Shown: positions 6,032 to 13,830, counted from the stretch's first letter. The stretch is 16,206 nucleotides of DNA from JAQGMJ01 sp036271855 (GCA_036271855.1 DATAZV010000247.1:1-16206); one strand, 5' to 3'. Numbers and translations: made by a program. Notes: generated from the letters alone by a model not told the origin.

Positions 6032-6608
6032 TTCCCAACGGCACGCCGCGCAGCAACTGCGCCAGCTCCGTGCCTTGTAGCACGCGAATAGCGTTGTCGG
6101 TGGCGTAACGCTGCGCCGTTTCCGACAGCGCGCCGCCGGCGACGTAGATCGCCTCGCTGGCATCCTGGGCGCGGCGCACCTCCTGCAATTCGCGCAGTGC
6201 CTCGACGCCGTGGTTGGCTGCCTTCCAGCGCCTGGCGCTGAGCACGCTGATGCGCCCGCCCTTGGCGAGGGTGAAATCGGCGGCGCCGCGGGCCAGCCGG
6301 GTCACGCCGTAGCCGTCGCGCTGCAGCCCTTGTTCCAGGGTGGCGGAAAAATCCTTCCACGACAGCGCCCCCGCTGCTTCCAGCGTCGCGCTGACGCGCG
6401 ACGGGCTCATCACCCGCAACTGCTTGTAGGCGGCCATCACCGCGATCACTACGAAGGGCAGGCCGCTGATCGCGCCATACGGCGCCAGGTGTTCGGGCAG
6501 GAGGATGCGCGCCAGCAGGAAGGCGGCGAACGCGGCGAACAGGCTGACCCACCACGGCGAGCGCAGCAGGATGGCGAACAGCGAGTCTTGTGACAGCTTG
6601 AATTGCAT
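6018..6608 (-). CDS. Two-TM membrane protein with degenerate Mrr-like restriction endonuclease domain
   Basis: 196 residues from the ATG at 6608, chosen because GAGGA lies 5 bases upstream and MQFKLSQDSL looks like a natural N-terminus. An in-frame start at 6713 would add an Arg-rich stretch with no support. Two transmembrane helices (about 18-37 and 44-63) precede a cytoplasmic Mrr_cat-like PD-(D/E)xK fold: LSWKDFSATLEQGLQRDGY (82-100), D111 in GAADF, then a strand and SARRWKA (124-130). In active Mrr nucleases this last segment is usually QCKxWK-like, giving the catalytic Q/E-x-K. Here it is S-A-R, so nuclease activity is doubtful. It probably senses or binds something at the inner membrane rather than restricting DNA. 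It is a single gene, divergent from the redox operon. Confidence 0.82.
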   Translation of the reverse strand: MQFKLSQDSLFAILLRSPWWVSLFAAFAAFLLARILLPEHLAPYGAISGLPFVVIAVMAAYKQLRVMSPSRVSATLEAAGALSWKDFSATLEQGLQRDGYGVTRLARGAADFTLAKGGRISVLSARRWKAANHGVEALRELQEVRRAQDASEAIYVAGGALSETAQRYATDNAIRVLQGTELAQLLRGVPLGSKAA

Positions 6609-6839
6609 GCAAATCCTCGAGAAGCGGCGCCGGCAAGACCGGTGCAGGTGCAGGTTTTTACCACAGAGCGTGCCCGCGCGCCGGCGCCGGGGCGCCCAAG
6701 GAAAAGGCGCCAAAGGCGCGATTGAAACCTTGCCATGGTGCGGCCGGGCGGGTTAACCTGACATGCATCCCAACCCGGCATGCGCGCGGGCCTTCTGCCT
6801 CCCGCATCCGCCCAAGTATCCGCTCCTCGGGAGATCCTC

Positions 6840-7382
6840 ATGAGCATGCCCCACAAGCCTGAACTCGCAGTGCCGGTCGGCGCCCTCGACCACGCGCAAG
6901 GCCCGGACCACGCGCCGATCACCCTGGTCGAATACGCCGATTTCGAGTGCCCGAACTGCAAACAAACGGCGCCGCTGCTGAACATGCTGCTGGAACGCCG
7001 CCCCGGGAAACTGCGCATGGTGTTCCGCCACTACCCGCTGGAAGGCGTGCATCCGCATGCCCTGCTGGCGGCGCAGGCCGCCGAGGCGGCCGGCGCGCAA
7101 GGCAGATTCTGGCAAATGCACGACCTGCTGTTCGCCAATCAGATGCACCTGAAAATCGCGCAGCTGCGCGGCTATGCCGAACAACTGGAACTCGACATGA
7201 CCCGCTTCAACGCTGAAATGGGCGACGAGGTCTACCTGCAGCGCGTGCGCGAGCAGATCGAAGGCGGCAACCGCAGCAACGTGCGCGCCACCCCGACCAT
7301 TTTCGTCAACGGCATGATCCACGATACTTCCTTCGGCCTGAAGGCCCTGGAAGACGCGGTCGAAGCCCTGCTGGACAAATAA
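6840..7382 (+). CDS. DsbA-like thioredoxin-fold oxidoreductase, apparently cytoplasmic
   Basis: 180 residues with a DsbA-type thioredoxin fold. The first strand VEYADFECPNC carries the redox pair C37-P-N-C40. A helical insert follows (about 65-135), then the cis-proline loop ATPTIFVNG (P152). No signal peptide or TM segment is visible from the chosen ATG at 6840, which has a GGGAG-type ribosome site upstream. An in-frame ATG at 6780 would add about 20 residues that do not look like a signal peptide. Cytoplasmic DsbA-like proteins reduce or isomerise thiols or act in stress defence. It is the first gene of a plus-strand cluster; the zinc-finger gene starts 2 bases after its stop. Partner and substrate unknown. 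Confidence 0.9.
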   Translation: MSMPHKPELAVPVGALDHAQGPDHAPITLVEYADFECPNCKQTAPLLNMLLERRPGKLRMVFRHYPLEGVHPHALLAAQAAEAAGAQGRFWQMHDLLFANQMHLKIAQLRGYAEQLELDMTRFNAEMGDEVYLQRVREQIEGGNRSNVRATPTIFVNGMIHDTSFGLKALEDAVEALLDK

Positions 7383-7384
7383 GC

Positions 7385-7651
7385 ATGGCACGCACCTGCA
7401 CCCATCTCGACAGCGTCACCGTCGATACGCCCAACAGCGACGGCTGCGAGGAATGCCTGGCGATGGGCGATACCTGGGTGCACCTGCGCCTGTGCCGCGC
7501 CTGCGGCCATGTCGGCTGCTGCGACGACTCGAAGAACAAGCACGCGACCAAGCACTTCGAGGCCACCGGACATCCGATCATCACTTCGCTGGAGCCGGGC
7601 GAAGACTGGAGCTGGTGCTTTGTCGACCAGGTAGTGATGCAGTTTGAATAA
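7385..7651 (+). CDS. UBP-type zinc-finger protein
   Basis: 88 residues forming essentially one zf-UBP domain. Likely zinc ligands in order are C5, H7, C21, C24, C37, C40, C45 or C46, H53, H57 and H63, with the family's LCRxCGHVGC core and the closing WSWCFVDQV strand. In eukaryotes this fold grips the ubiquitin C-terminus. Bacteria with no ubiquitin also carry it, and its role there is unclear. No clear Shine-Dalgarno precedes the ATG, and the gene lies 2 bases after the DsbA-like stop, so translation is probably coupled. Its position between a thiol oxidoreductase and a flavoprotein suggests a zinc- or thiol-linked redox role or an adaptor for the flavoprotein (inference). Confidence 0.92.
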   Translation: MARTCTHLDSVTVDTPNSDGCEECLAMGDTWVHLRLCRACGHVGCCDDSKNKHATKHFEATGHPIITSLEPGEDWSWCFVDQVVMQFE

Positions 7652-7685
7652 CGCGCGCCAGGCGCCGGGCGCGAAGGGGTAGCCG

Positions 7686-9350
7686 GTGGCAAACACGATT
7701 TACGAACAGCGCCGCGAGCAGATGTTTCCGCGCTTGACCGACGCGCAGATGGCGCGCCTGTGCCCGCACGGCAAGCGCATGGCGACGACCGCCGGGCAGG
7801 TCATCTCCGAACCCGGCGACAGTCATCGGTCGCTCTTGATCGTACTCTCCGGCAGCCTGGAAGTGATGATGCCGGCAGCCTCCGGCTTCGAATTGATGCA
7901 TGCCCTGCAAAAGGGCGAATTCAGCGGCGAGATGAGCACCCTGCGCGGCATCGCCGGCTTTTCGCGCATCCAGGTGAGCGCGCCCGGCGAATTGCTGGCG
8001 CTCACCGAAGACCGCCTGCGCACCATCGTACAGACCGACGCCGAGCTCTCCGAGCTGATGCTGCGCGCCTTTATCCTGCGCCGCGTCGGCATGATGAATT
8101 CGGGTCAGGGCGATGTCGTGCTGATCGGCTCGCAGCATTCCGGCGACACCTTGCGCCTGCGCGAATTCCTCGGGCGCAACGCCTTCCCCTACCAGAGCGT
8201 GGATATCGACACCGACACCGGCGTGCAGGCCCTGCTGGAGCAGTTTCACCTCTCCCCGGCCGACATTCCGGTGATGGTGGCGCGCGGCAAGGTGTACAAG
8301 AACCCCGCCATCCACGAAGTCGCGCGCCTGCTGGAAATGAACCCGGCCTTCGAGGAAGACCGCGTCTACGACCTGATCGTGGTCGGTGCCGGCCCCGGAG
8401 GCCTGGCCGCGGCGGTCTACGGCGCCTCCGAGGGCTTGTCCACCTTCGTGGTCGAAGCCATGGCCTACGGCGGCCAGGCCGGCACCAGCTCGAAAATCGA
8501 AAACTACCTCGGCTTTCCCACTGGCATCTCCGGCCAGGCACTGTCCGGGCGCGCCTTTGTGCAGGCGCAGAAATTCGGTGCCGCCGTGCATGTCGCCACC
8601 TGTGCGGTGCGCCTGAATTGCGACCAGCGCCCCTACGGTGTCGAGCTGGCGGACGGCCGCGTGGTGCGGGGGCACAGCATCATCATTGCCACCGGCGCGC
8701 AGTACCGCAAACTCACTCTGGACAACCTCGACCGCTTCGCCAACGCGGGCATCTACCACGCCGCCACCGCGCTCGAAGCGCGGCTGTGCAAGGGCGAGGA
8801 AGTGGTGATCGTCGGCGGCGGAAACTCAGCCGGCCAGGCCGCCATCTATTTGTCCAATGGTTGCCGCCACGTCCACATCATGGTGCGGGCCAACGGCCTG
8901 TCGCAAAGCATGTCGCACTACCTGATCCAGCGCATCGAAACCAGCCCGCAGATCACCCTGCACGGCCGCACCCAGCTGACCAGGCTGGAGGGTGACGACC
9001 GCCTGCAGCGCATCCGCTATCTCACCGAAGGCGGCGAAGTGCAGACGCGCGACATCGGCCACGTGTTCCTGATGACCGGCGCGGTGCCGAATACCGATTG
9101 GCTGAAGGACTGTGTGCACATGGACGAGCACGGCTTCGTCTGTACCGGTGCCGATCTCAAGCCCGAAGACCTGCCGGCAGCGCGCTGGGACGGCAGCCGC
9201 GCACCCCTGACCTTCGAAACCTCCATGCCCGGCGTGTTCGCCATCGGCGACGTGCGCGGCGGCAGCGTCAAGCGCGTCGCCTCGGCGGTGGGCGAAGGTT
9301 CGGTGTGCGTGCAGTTCGTGCACCGCCTGCTGCCGCAATTGAAGCAGTAG
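7686..9350 (+). CDS. cNMP-binding / thioredoxin-reductase-like flavoprotein fusion lacking CxxC
   Basis: 554 residues in three parts. Residues about 15-135 form a CRP-like cyclic-nucleotide-binding domain with a phosphate-cassette-like stretch (FSGEMSTLRGIAGFSRIQV, 79-97). Residues 142-217 form a thioredoxin/glutaredoxin-like domain. Residues 228-554 form a thioredoxin-reductase-like FAD/NAD(P)H module, with FAD site GAGPGG (234-239), NAD(P)H site VIVGGGNSAG (374-383), and FAD-ribityl GD (521-522). Where low-Mr reductases have CATC, this protein has HAAT (358-361). The thioredoxin-like active-site position reads HSGD (151-154). No CxxC occurs anywhere, so it cannot be a classical disulfide reductase; electrons may go to another acceptor. 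The GTG start has AAGGGG 6 bases upstream. It lies 34 bases after the zinc-finger gene, so probably in the same operon. Confidence 0.9.
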   Translation: MANTIYEQRREQMFPRLTDAQMARLCPHGKRMATTAGQVISEPGDSHRSLLIVLSGSLEVMMPAASGFELMHALQKGEFSGEMSTLRGIAGFSRIQVSAPGELLALTEDRLRTIVQTDAELSELMLRAFILRRVGMMNSGQGDVVLIGSQHSGDTLRLREFLGRNAFPYQSVDIDTDTGVQALLEQFHLSPADIPVMVARGKVYKNPAIHEVARLLEMNPAFEEDRVYDLIVVGAGPGGLAAAVYGASEGLSTFVVEAMAYGGQAGTSSKIENYLGFPTGISGQALSGRAFVQAQKFGAAVHVATCAVRLNCDQRPYGVELADGRVVRGHSIIIATGAQYRKLTLDNLDRFANAGIYHAATALEARLCKGEEVVIVGGGNSAGQAAIYLSNGCRHVHIMVRANGLSQSMSHYLIQRIETSPQITLHGRTQLTRLEGDDRLQRIRYLTEGGEVQTRDIGHVFLMTGAVPNTDWLKDCVHMDEHGFVCTGADLKPEDLPAARWDGSRAPLTFETSMPGVFAIGDVRGGSVKRVASAVGEGSVCVQFVHRLLPQLKQ

Positions 9351-9431
9351 GCTGCAGGCTGAGAGCGGCGTTTTGTTTTTTCGTTGCTTTTGAATAGAAA
9401 AATCGTCCGCTAATTCGGAAAATGAGGCCGG

Positions 9432-9447
9432 TGATTTTTTCAAATCA
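9432..9447. repeat. Short hairpin TGATTT-TTTC-AAATCA
   Basis: A perfect 6-bp AT-rich stem with a 4-base loop lies between the convergent flavoprotein and VWA genes, 3 bases left of the larger stem-loop. Its T-run could serve as the U-tract of a terminator for plus-strand transcripts, although no GC-rich stem precedes it. Confidence 0.3.
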
Positions 9448-9450
9448 GCC

Positions 9451-9480
9451 CGGGCAAAAGTAGGGTTGTACTTTTGCCCG
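9451..9480. terminator. Perfect 12-bp stem-loop between convergent genes, likely two-way terminator
   Basis: CGGGCAAAAGTA (9451-9462) and TACTTTTGCCCG (9469-9480) are exact reverse complements around a 6-base loop GGGTTG. It sits between the flavoprotein stop (9350) and the VWA stop (9486), the right place to end transcripts from both sides. The A/T block inside the arms gives internal A and U runs, but no clean U-tract follows the stem on either strand, so it may act as a 3'-end stabiliser or partial terminator. Confidence 0.65.
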
Positions 9481-9485
9481 CCCTC

Positions 9486-10553
9486 TTAAAACACGCGATT
9501 AAAGCGCAGCAGCGAATACAGCACCGAGATCATCGCCAGCGCTGCCCCGGCGGCGGCGAACAGCGCGCTGATCTCCGTCGTGTGCCCGCGCCCGGCGGTC
9601 AGGCGTGCGCTCAACTGGCTGTAGATACGCTTCAACTCGTTCGCATTGGCGGCGCGGAAGTATTCGCCGCGGGTGGTGGCGGCAACCTTCTTCAGCCCTT
9701 CTTCGTCCAGGCGCACGCGCATCGACCAGCCGTCCACCGAGAGCACCGCGCCGTCGCGCGTGCCGACGCCGACGGTATAGATGCGCACCCCCCGCTCGGC
9801 GGCGAACTTGGCGGCGGCGGCCAGTTCCGGCCCGGTGTTGCCCTCGCCATCGGACACCAGCACGATCGCCGCCGCGGTGTTGGAGCCCGCCGGCACCGCC
9901 TTGAAATTGTCGATCGCCGCCTGCCGCGCCGGGTCGCGCGCCAGCGGCTTCTTGCCGTACACCACCTGGTCGATGTCGATGCCCGAATCCGGCAGCATGG
10001 TCGCCAGGGCGATGATCACGCCGCTGCCCAGGGCCGAGCCGTTTTGCAGCTTGAAGCGGTCGATGGCACCGATCAGGTCGTCGCGCTTGGTGGTGGGCGA
10101 CTGCACCAGCGCGGCGGTGGCGGCAATCGCCACCACGCCGATCTTCACCTCCGCCGGCTGGTCGGAAATGAAGGTCTTGGCGGCGTTTTGCGCCGCCGCC
10201 AGGCGGTTCGGCTTGACATCGGTGGCGCGCATGCTGCCGGACACATCCATCGCCAGGATGATCGCATCGACCCGGGTCGGCAGCACCATCACCGCCTGCG
10301 GCCGCGCCACCGCGGCGATCATCAGGATGATGGCGAACAGCAGCAGCAGCGCCGACACGTGGCGCGCGAAGGCGGAAGGCTCGCGCCCGCTGACGCCGTC
10401 CACCGCCGCCAGCTTCGCCAGATTGCGCGCGGCAAGGCGCTGGCGCGCCGCCAGGCGCAGGTAGGCCAGCACCAGCAGCGGCACCAGCAACAGCAGCCAC
10501 AGCATCAGCGGCCAGATGAAGGTGAGTTCGCGCAGTTGCGGCATGAAATGCAT
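9486..10553 (-). CDS. BatA-like VWA-domain membrane protein (paralogue A)
   Basis: 355 residues. TM helices lie near 14-33 and 66-83, a von Willebrand A domain spans about 95-310, and a C-terminal TM segment lies near 330-352, the BatA/BatB layout. The metal-ion-dependent adhesion site is intact: DVSGS (103-107) in AMDVSGSMRATD, with VLVSDGEGNTG further on. The VWA domain should face the periplasm. GAGGG lies about 8 bases before the ATG at 10553; an in-frame ATG at 10544 is possible. It follows the DUF58 gene by 9 bases in the order moxR, DUF58, VWA, as in Bat-type operons linked to envelope stress and to metal insertion or complex assembly by MoxR chaperones. It is strikingly similar to the divergent VWA protein at 14006-15079. 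Confidence 0.92.
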   Translation of the reverse strand: MHFMPQLRELTFIWPLMLWLLLLVPLLVLAYLRLAARQRLAARNLAKLAAVDGVSGREPSAFARHVSALLLLFAIILMIAAVARPQAVMVLPTRVDAIILAMDVSGSMRATDVKPNRLAAAQNAAKTFISDQPAEVKIGVVAIAATAALVQSPTTKRDDLIGAIDRFKLQNGSALGSGVIIALATMLPDSGIDIDQVVYGKKPLARDPARQAAIDNFKAVPAGSNTAAAIVLVSDGEGNTGPELAAAAKFAAERGVRIYTVGVGTRDGAVLSVDGWSMRVRLDEEGLKKVAATTRGEYFRAANANELKRIYSQLSARLTAGRGHTTEISALFAAAGAALAMISVLYSLLRFNRVF

Positions 10554-10562
10554 ATCGCGCCC

Positions 10563-11582
10563 TCAGGCCACTGCAGCCGCTACCGCGCCGGCGGCCAGCC
10601 GGCTGCGACGCTTGCGCAAGTCGATGAAGCGCAGCAGCGCGGCGTGCAGGTCGGCGTCAGTCGCCAGTTCCAGGCAATCCACCCCGGCGCGGCCGAGCGT
10701 CTCGCGCAGGTTTTGTTCGCGCGCCTGCGCCTGCGCGGTAAAGCGCTGGCGAAAGCCGCTGTCCTGGGTATCGACGAACAACTGCTCGCCGGTCTCGGCG
10801 TCCTGCAGCACCACCAGGCCCAGCGGCGGCAGATTCAGTTCCATCGGGTCGTACAGGCGCACCGCCACCACCTCGTGGCGCCGCGCCAGCAGGCTCAGCG
10901 CCTGCTCCCAGCCCGGGGTGCTGATGAAGTCGGATACCACGAACACCACCGAGCGCCGCTTGATCAACTGCTGGGCATGTTGCAACAGCGCGCCGAGGTC
11001 GGTGGTCTTGCCCGCCGCCTTGGCCGGCGCCTGCGCCTGCATCGCGGCGATGCGGTCGATCAGGCGCAGCACCTGGGCGCGGCCGCCGCGCACCGGGATC
11101 ACTTCCTCGCGCTCGCGCCCATGCAGCAGGGCGCCGACCCGGTTGCCGTGGCGCGTCAGCACGCGCGCCAGCACGCCGGCCAGCTCAGCGGCCAGCTCGC
11201 GCTTGCGCAGCTTGGCTGACCCGAAATCCACCGAGCCGGAAAGATCCATCACGAACCAGGCGGTGACCTCGCGGTCTTCCTGGAACTCGCGCACATACGG
11301 CACTTCCATGCGCGCGGTGACGTTCCAGTCGATGTAGCGCACGTCGTCGTGCGCCTGGTATTCGCGCAGGTCGGCCAGATCCAGGCCGAAGCCGCGCAAC
11401 AGCGTGCGATAGTCGCCCTGTAACAGGCCGTCGAGGCGCCGGATTACCGTCCATTCCAGGCGCCGCAGCAGGCTCTCGGCATCGAAACGCGGGCGATCGC
11501 CTTCCTCGCCTGCGGCGACACCGGCGGCGGACGCGGCGGGCGCCGCGTCCTTGCTACGCCGAAGCTTGAGAAACTTGAACAT
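10563..11582 (-). CDS. DUF58 domain-containing protein
   Basis: 339 residues. The DUF58 signature is clear: DDVRYIDWNVTARMEVPYVREF (starting at residue 79) with the conserved D-x-R-x-I-D-W-N-x-x-A-R pattern. A VWA-like strand with a MIDAS-like DLSGS (113-117) follows at once. No TM helix is seen, so it is a soluble cytoplasmic member. An Ala-rich flexible stretch (13-27) follows a basic N-terminus. DUF58 proteins are regular partners of MoxR ATPases and VWA proteins and may link the AAA+ chaperone to its client. The start codon lies 29 bases inside the upstream moxR-like gene, implying translational coupling. Molecular function is not established. Confidence 0.92.
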   Translation of the reverse strand: MFKFLKLRRSKDAAPAASAAGVAAGEEGDRPRFDAESLLRRLEWTVIRRLDGLLQGDYRTLLRGFGLDLADLREYQAHDDVRYIDWNVTARMEVPYVREFQEDREVTAWFVMDLSGSVDFGSAKLRKRELAAELAGVLARVLTRHGNRVGALLHGREREEVIPVRGGRAQVLRLIDRIAAMQAQAPAKAAGKTTDLGALLQHAQQLIKRRSVVFVVSDFISTPGWEQALSLLARRHEVVAVRLYDPMELNLPPLGLVVLQDAETGEQLFVDTQDSGFRQRFTAQAQAREQNLRETLGRAGVDCLELATDADLHAALLRFIDLRKRRSRLAAGAVAAAVA

Positions 11583-12585
11583 GGGTGGCCAGCGGCTTTT
11601 CCGGCGCCGGCACCGCCTGCATGATTCGGTGGATCAGCGCATCCGGGCTTTGCCCGTCGGACAGCGCGGCATAGGACAGCACCAGGCGGTGGCGCAGCAC
11701 GTCGGGCACCAGGTCGGTGACATCTTCCGGTAGCGCGTAGCTGCGCCCGCGCAAAAACGCCAGGGCGCGCGCGCCTTCGATCAGGTTGATGGTGGCGCGC
11801 GGGCTGGCGCCGAAACTCAAGTATTGCGCGAAATCCTTCAGCCCGTAGCGCTCCGGCGCGCGGGTGGCCGCCACCAGGCGCACCGCGTACTGGATCAGGT
11901 TCGGGTCCACATACACAGCGCGGCATTCCTTCTGCAACTCGATCAGCTGCTGTGGCGTGGCGACGGCGGCGACGGCCACCGCCGGCCCGGTGACGCGCTC
12001 GGCGATGACGAATTCCTCGTCTTCCGTCGGGTAGCCGACCATGATTTTCATCATGAAGCGGTCCACCTGCGCCTCCGGCAGCGGGTAGGTGCCCTCGGTC
12101 TCGATCGGGTTCTGCGTCGCCATTACCAGGAAGGGCTCGGGCACCTTGTGGGTCTCGCCGGCAATCGTCACCTGGCGCTCCTGCATCACTTCCAGCAGGG
12201 CGCTTTGCACCTTTGCCGGGGCGCGGTTGATTTCGTCGGCCAGCAGCAGGTTGGTGAACACCGGCCCCAGGTTGGTGGAAAACTCGCCGCTTTTCTGGTT
12301 GTACATGCGCGTGCCCACCACGTCGGCCGGCAGCAGGTCGGGGGTGAACTGGATGCGCTTGAAGTCGCCGCGCAGCGCCCGCGCCAGGGTTTTTACCGTC
12401 AAGGTCTTTGCCAGGCCCGGTACGCCCTCTACCAGCAAGTGTCCTTGCGCCAGGATGGCCACCAGCACCCGCTCAAGAAAATGGTCCTGGCCCACCACCA
12501 CGCGCTTGACCTCGTACAGCACGCTTTGCATCAGGGAGGCGACTTCGCTGCCGCTGGCAGCGCCGGGCGGAGGGTTGGGGCTCAT
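11554..12585 (-). CDS. MoxR-family AAA+ ATPase
   Basis: 343 residues with Walker A GVPGLAKT (54-61), Walker B LLLADE (113-118), a sensor-1 region VMATQNPIETEGTYPLPEAQ, and a C-terminal lid domain containing LSFGASPRATINLIEGARALA (sensor-2-like SPR). This is a full-length MoxR ATPase. Family members act as chaperones that help insert cofactors or assemble protein complexes, normally with VWA-domain partners. AAGGA lies 6 bases before the ATG at 12585. It is 76 bases downstream of the protease gene and overlaps the DUF58 gene by 29 bases, so it may have its own promoter in that gap, but I could not identify one. Confidence 0.95.
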   Translation of the reverse strand: MSPNPPPGAASGSEVASLMQSVLYEVKRVVVGQDHFLERVLVAILAQGHLLVEGVPGLAKTLTVKTLARALRGDFKRIQFTPDLLPADVVGTRMYNQKSGEFSTNLGPVFTNLLLADEINRAPAKVQSALLEVMQERQVTIAGETHKVPEPFLVMATQNPIETEGTYPLPEAQVDRFMMKIMVGYPTEDEEFVIAERVTGPAVAVAAVATPQQLIELQKECRAVYVDPNLIQYAVRLVAATRAPERYGLKDFAQYLSFGASPRATINLIEGARALAFLRGRSYALPEDVTDLVPDVLRHRLVLSYAALSDGQSPDALIHRIMQAVPAPEKPLATHVQVSQASA

Positions 12586-12661
12586 GGCTTTCCTTGCTTG
12601 ACGGTAAGGGACGCTGCGCAGACTGCTTTTTTTGGATGCTGCCTACTGCTGATACGCGGAT

Positions 12662-13780
12662 TCAGAACGGCGGGATGCCCACCGCGCTGCCCGCGCCTTC
12701 GATGGTTACAGCAAAACCGATGCCGATAAAGGTGCCGGCGCCGTGGGGATTGAGAATCGCGGTGACGATGCCGATCACCTCGCCGTCCATGGTCACCAGC
12801 GGCCCGCCCGAGTTGCCGGAATTGGCGGCGGCGTCGAACTGGATCATGTGGGTCAGTACATGCTCGCCGGTGGGCGAGCGGAACTCGCGGTCCAGCCCCG
12901 AGACCACGCCGGCTGAAACGGAAGGGCCGATGTCGAAGGGAAAGCCCACCGCCACCACTTCATCGCCCGGCTTCAGGCGCCTCGACGATCCGAGCGTGGC
13001 CGCCGGCAGGTCGTCCGGAATGCGCCGCGCCTTCAGCACCGCCAGGTCATTCTCGGGGAATACGGCCACCAAATCGGCCTCCGACTCCATGCCGTCGAAA
13101 AAAGTGACGAACAGGCGCTTGGCCCCGGCGATCACGTGATTGTTGGTCAGGATCACGCCTTTGTCGACAATCACCACGCCGCTGCCGATGCTCACGCCCT
13201 GTTCGTGCAGGCCGCCGTCCGGCCTCGGCTTGCCCTTGGGCAGCTTGTCGCCTGGCTTGGCCGGTACTGCTTTGGGCGGATCGGTCTCGGCCAGCTTGTT
13301 GCGCTCGGCGGCCTGGCGGTCGGCCTTCGCCTTGGCCTGCTCTTTCGGGCTGCCCTTGGCCGCGCCTTTGGCGTCGCTCTTGTCCTTGTTGCCCTTGGCG
13401 TCTTTCTTGTCGTCGGCCGCCTCATCGACGTCGCCCAGCACGCCGCGCACCCGCACCACCGATTCACGCACCATATTGGCGGCCCGCGCGCTGCGCGAGG
13501 GCAGGCTCTTGGTCTCCATGGTGTGGACCACGGCGTCGTCGATATCGTCCTGGGTCAGCACCTGCGGCGGCGTTTGCAGCACCCAGTAGCCCAGCAGCGG
13601 CAACCCCGCCAGCAGCACACCGCCGATGAACAGCAGCACGCGGCTGCGGCGCGCGGCAAACGCACGCACGCGGGCACGCCAGCCGGCCACCGGCACCTCG
13701 GGCTGCACTTGTGCCCCGGACCCGGCAGGCTCCGGCTTCGCAGCCACCTGCGCACTGCTGTATAACGCCGCCCTTTTCAT
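12662..13780 (-). CDS. Membrane-anchored trypsin-like serine protease (S1C/HtrA-type) without PDZ domain
   Basis: 372 residues. A short cytoplasmic tail is followed by one TM helix (about 48-68) and a periplasmic S1C protease domain. The triad is visible: H215 in TNNHVI, D245 in ENDLAVLK, S324 in SGNSGGP. The protein ends soon after the protease fold (GFAVTIEGAGSAVGIPPF), so it lacks the PDZ domains of DegP/DegS. A roughly 70-residue stretch rich in Lys, Asp, Ala and Pro (about 117-186) interrupts the first barrel strands, where DegP has its LA loop. The ATG at 13780 has only a weak GGAT upstream. It precedes moxR and may belong to the same envelope quality-control unit (inference). Confidence 0.92.
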   Translation of the reverse strand: MKRAALYSSAQVAAKPEPAGSGAQVQPEVPVAGWRARVRAFAARRSRVLLFIGGVLLAGLPLLGYWVLQTPPQVLTQDDIDDAVVHTMETKSLPSRSARAANMVRESVVRVRGVLGDVDEAADDKKDAKGNKDKSDAKGAAKGSPKEQAKAKADRQAAERNKLAETDPPKAVPAKPGDKLPKGKPRPDGGLHEQGVSIGSGVVIVDKGVILTNNHVIAGAKRLFVTFFDGMESEADLVAVFPENDLAVLKARRIPDDLPAATLGSSRRLKPGDEVVAVGFPFDIGPSVSAGVVSGLDREFRSPTGEHVLTHMIQFDAAANSGNSGGPLVTMDGEVIGIVTAILNPHGAGTFIGIGFAVTIEGAGSAVGIPPF

Positions 13781-13809
13781 CGATCATCCATAAAAGTGGC
13801 TGGGTAAAC

Positions 13810-13830
13810 GGCTAGACCCTGGCTAGACCC
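13810..13830. repeat. Tandem direct repeat GGCTAGACCC, possible operator
   Basis: GGCTAGACCC occurs at 13810-13819 and again at 13821-13830, an 11-base period or about one helical turn, between the divergent protease and VWA genes. It lies 30-50 bases upstream of the protease start codon. Spacing of one turn would place two protein units on the same DNA face. No known regulator motif was recognised. Confidence 0.4.

Noticed and set aside
5505..6080. 191-codon plus-strand frame across the riboswitch and exported-protein gene
   Set aside because: It is out of frame with the signal-peptide gene, Arg-rich, and runs through the aptamer and into the opposing gene.
7581..8759. Minus-strand open frame of 392 codons opposite the flavoprotein
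   Set aside because: It has a low-complexity composition typical of shadow frames, and it overlaps FAD-site and cNMP-domain codons of a convincing gene.
9474..11219. Plus-strand open frame of 581 codons opposite the VWA and DUF58 genes
   Set aside because: The product is His/Arg/Gln-rich with no recognisable motif; it is the antisense shadow of two well-supported genes in GC-rich DNA.
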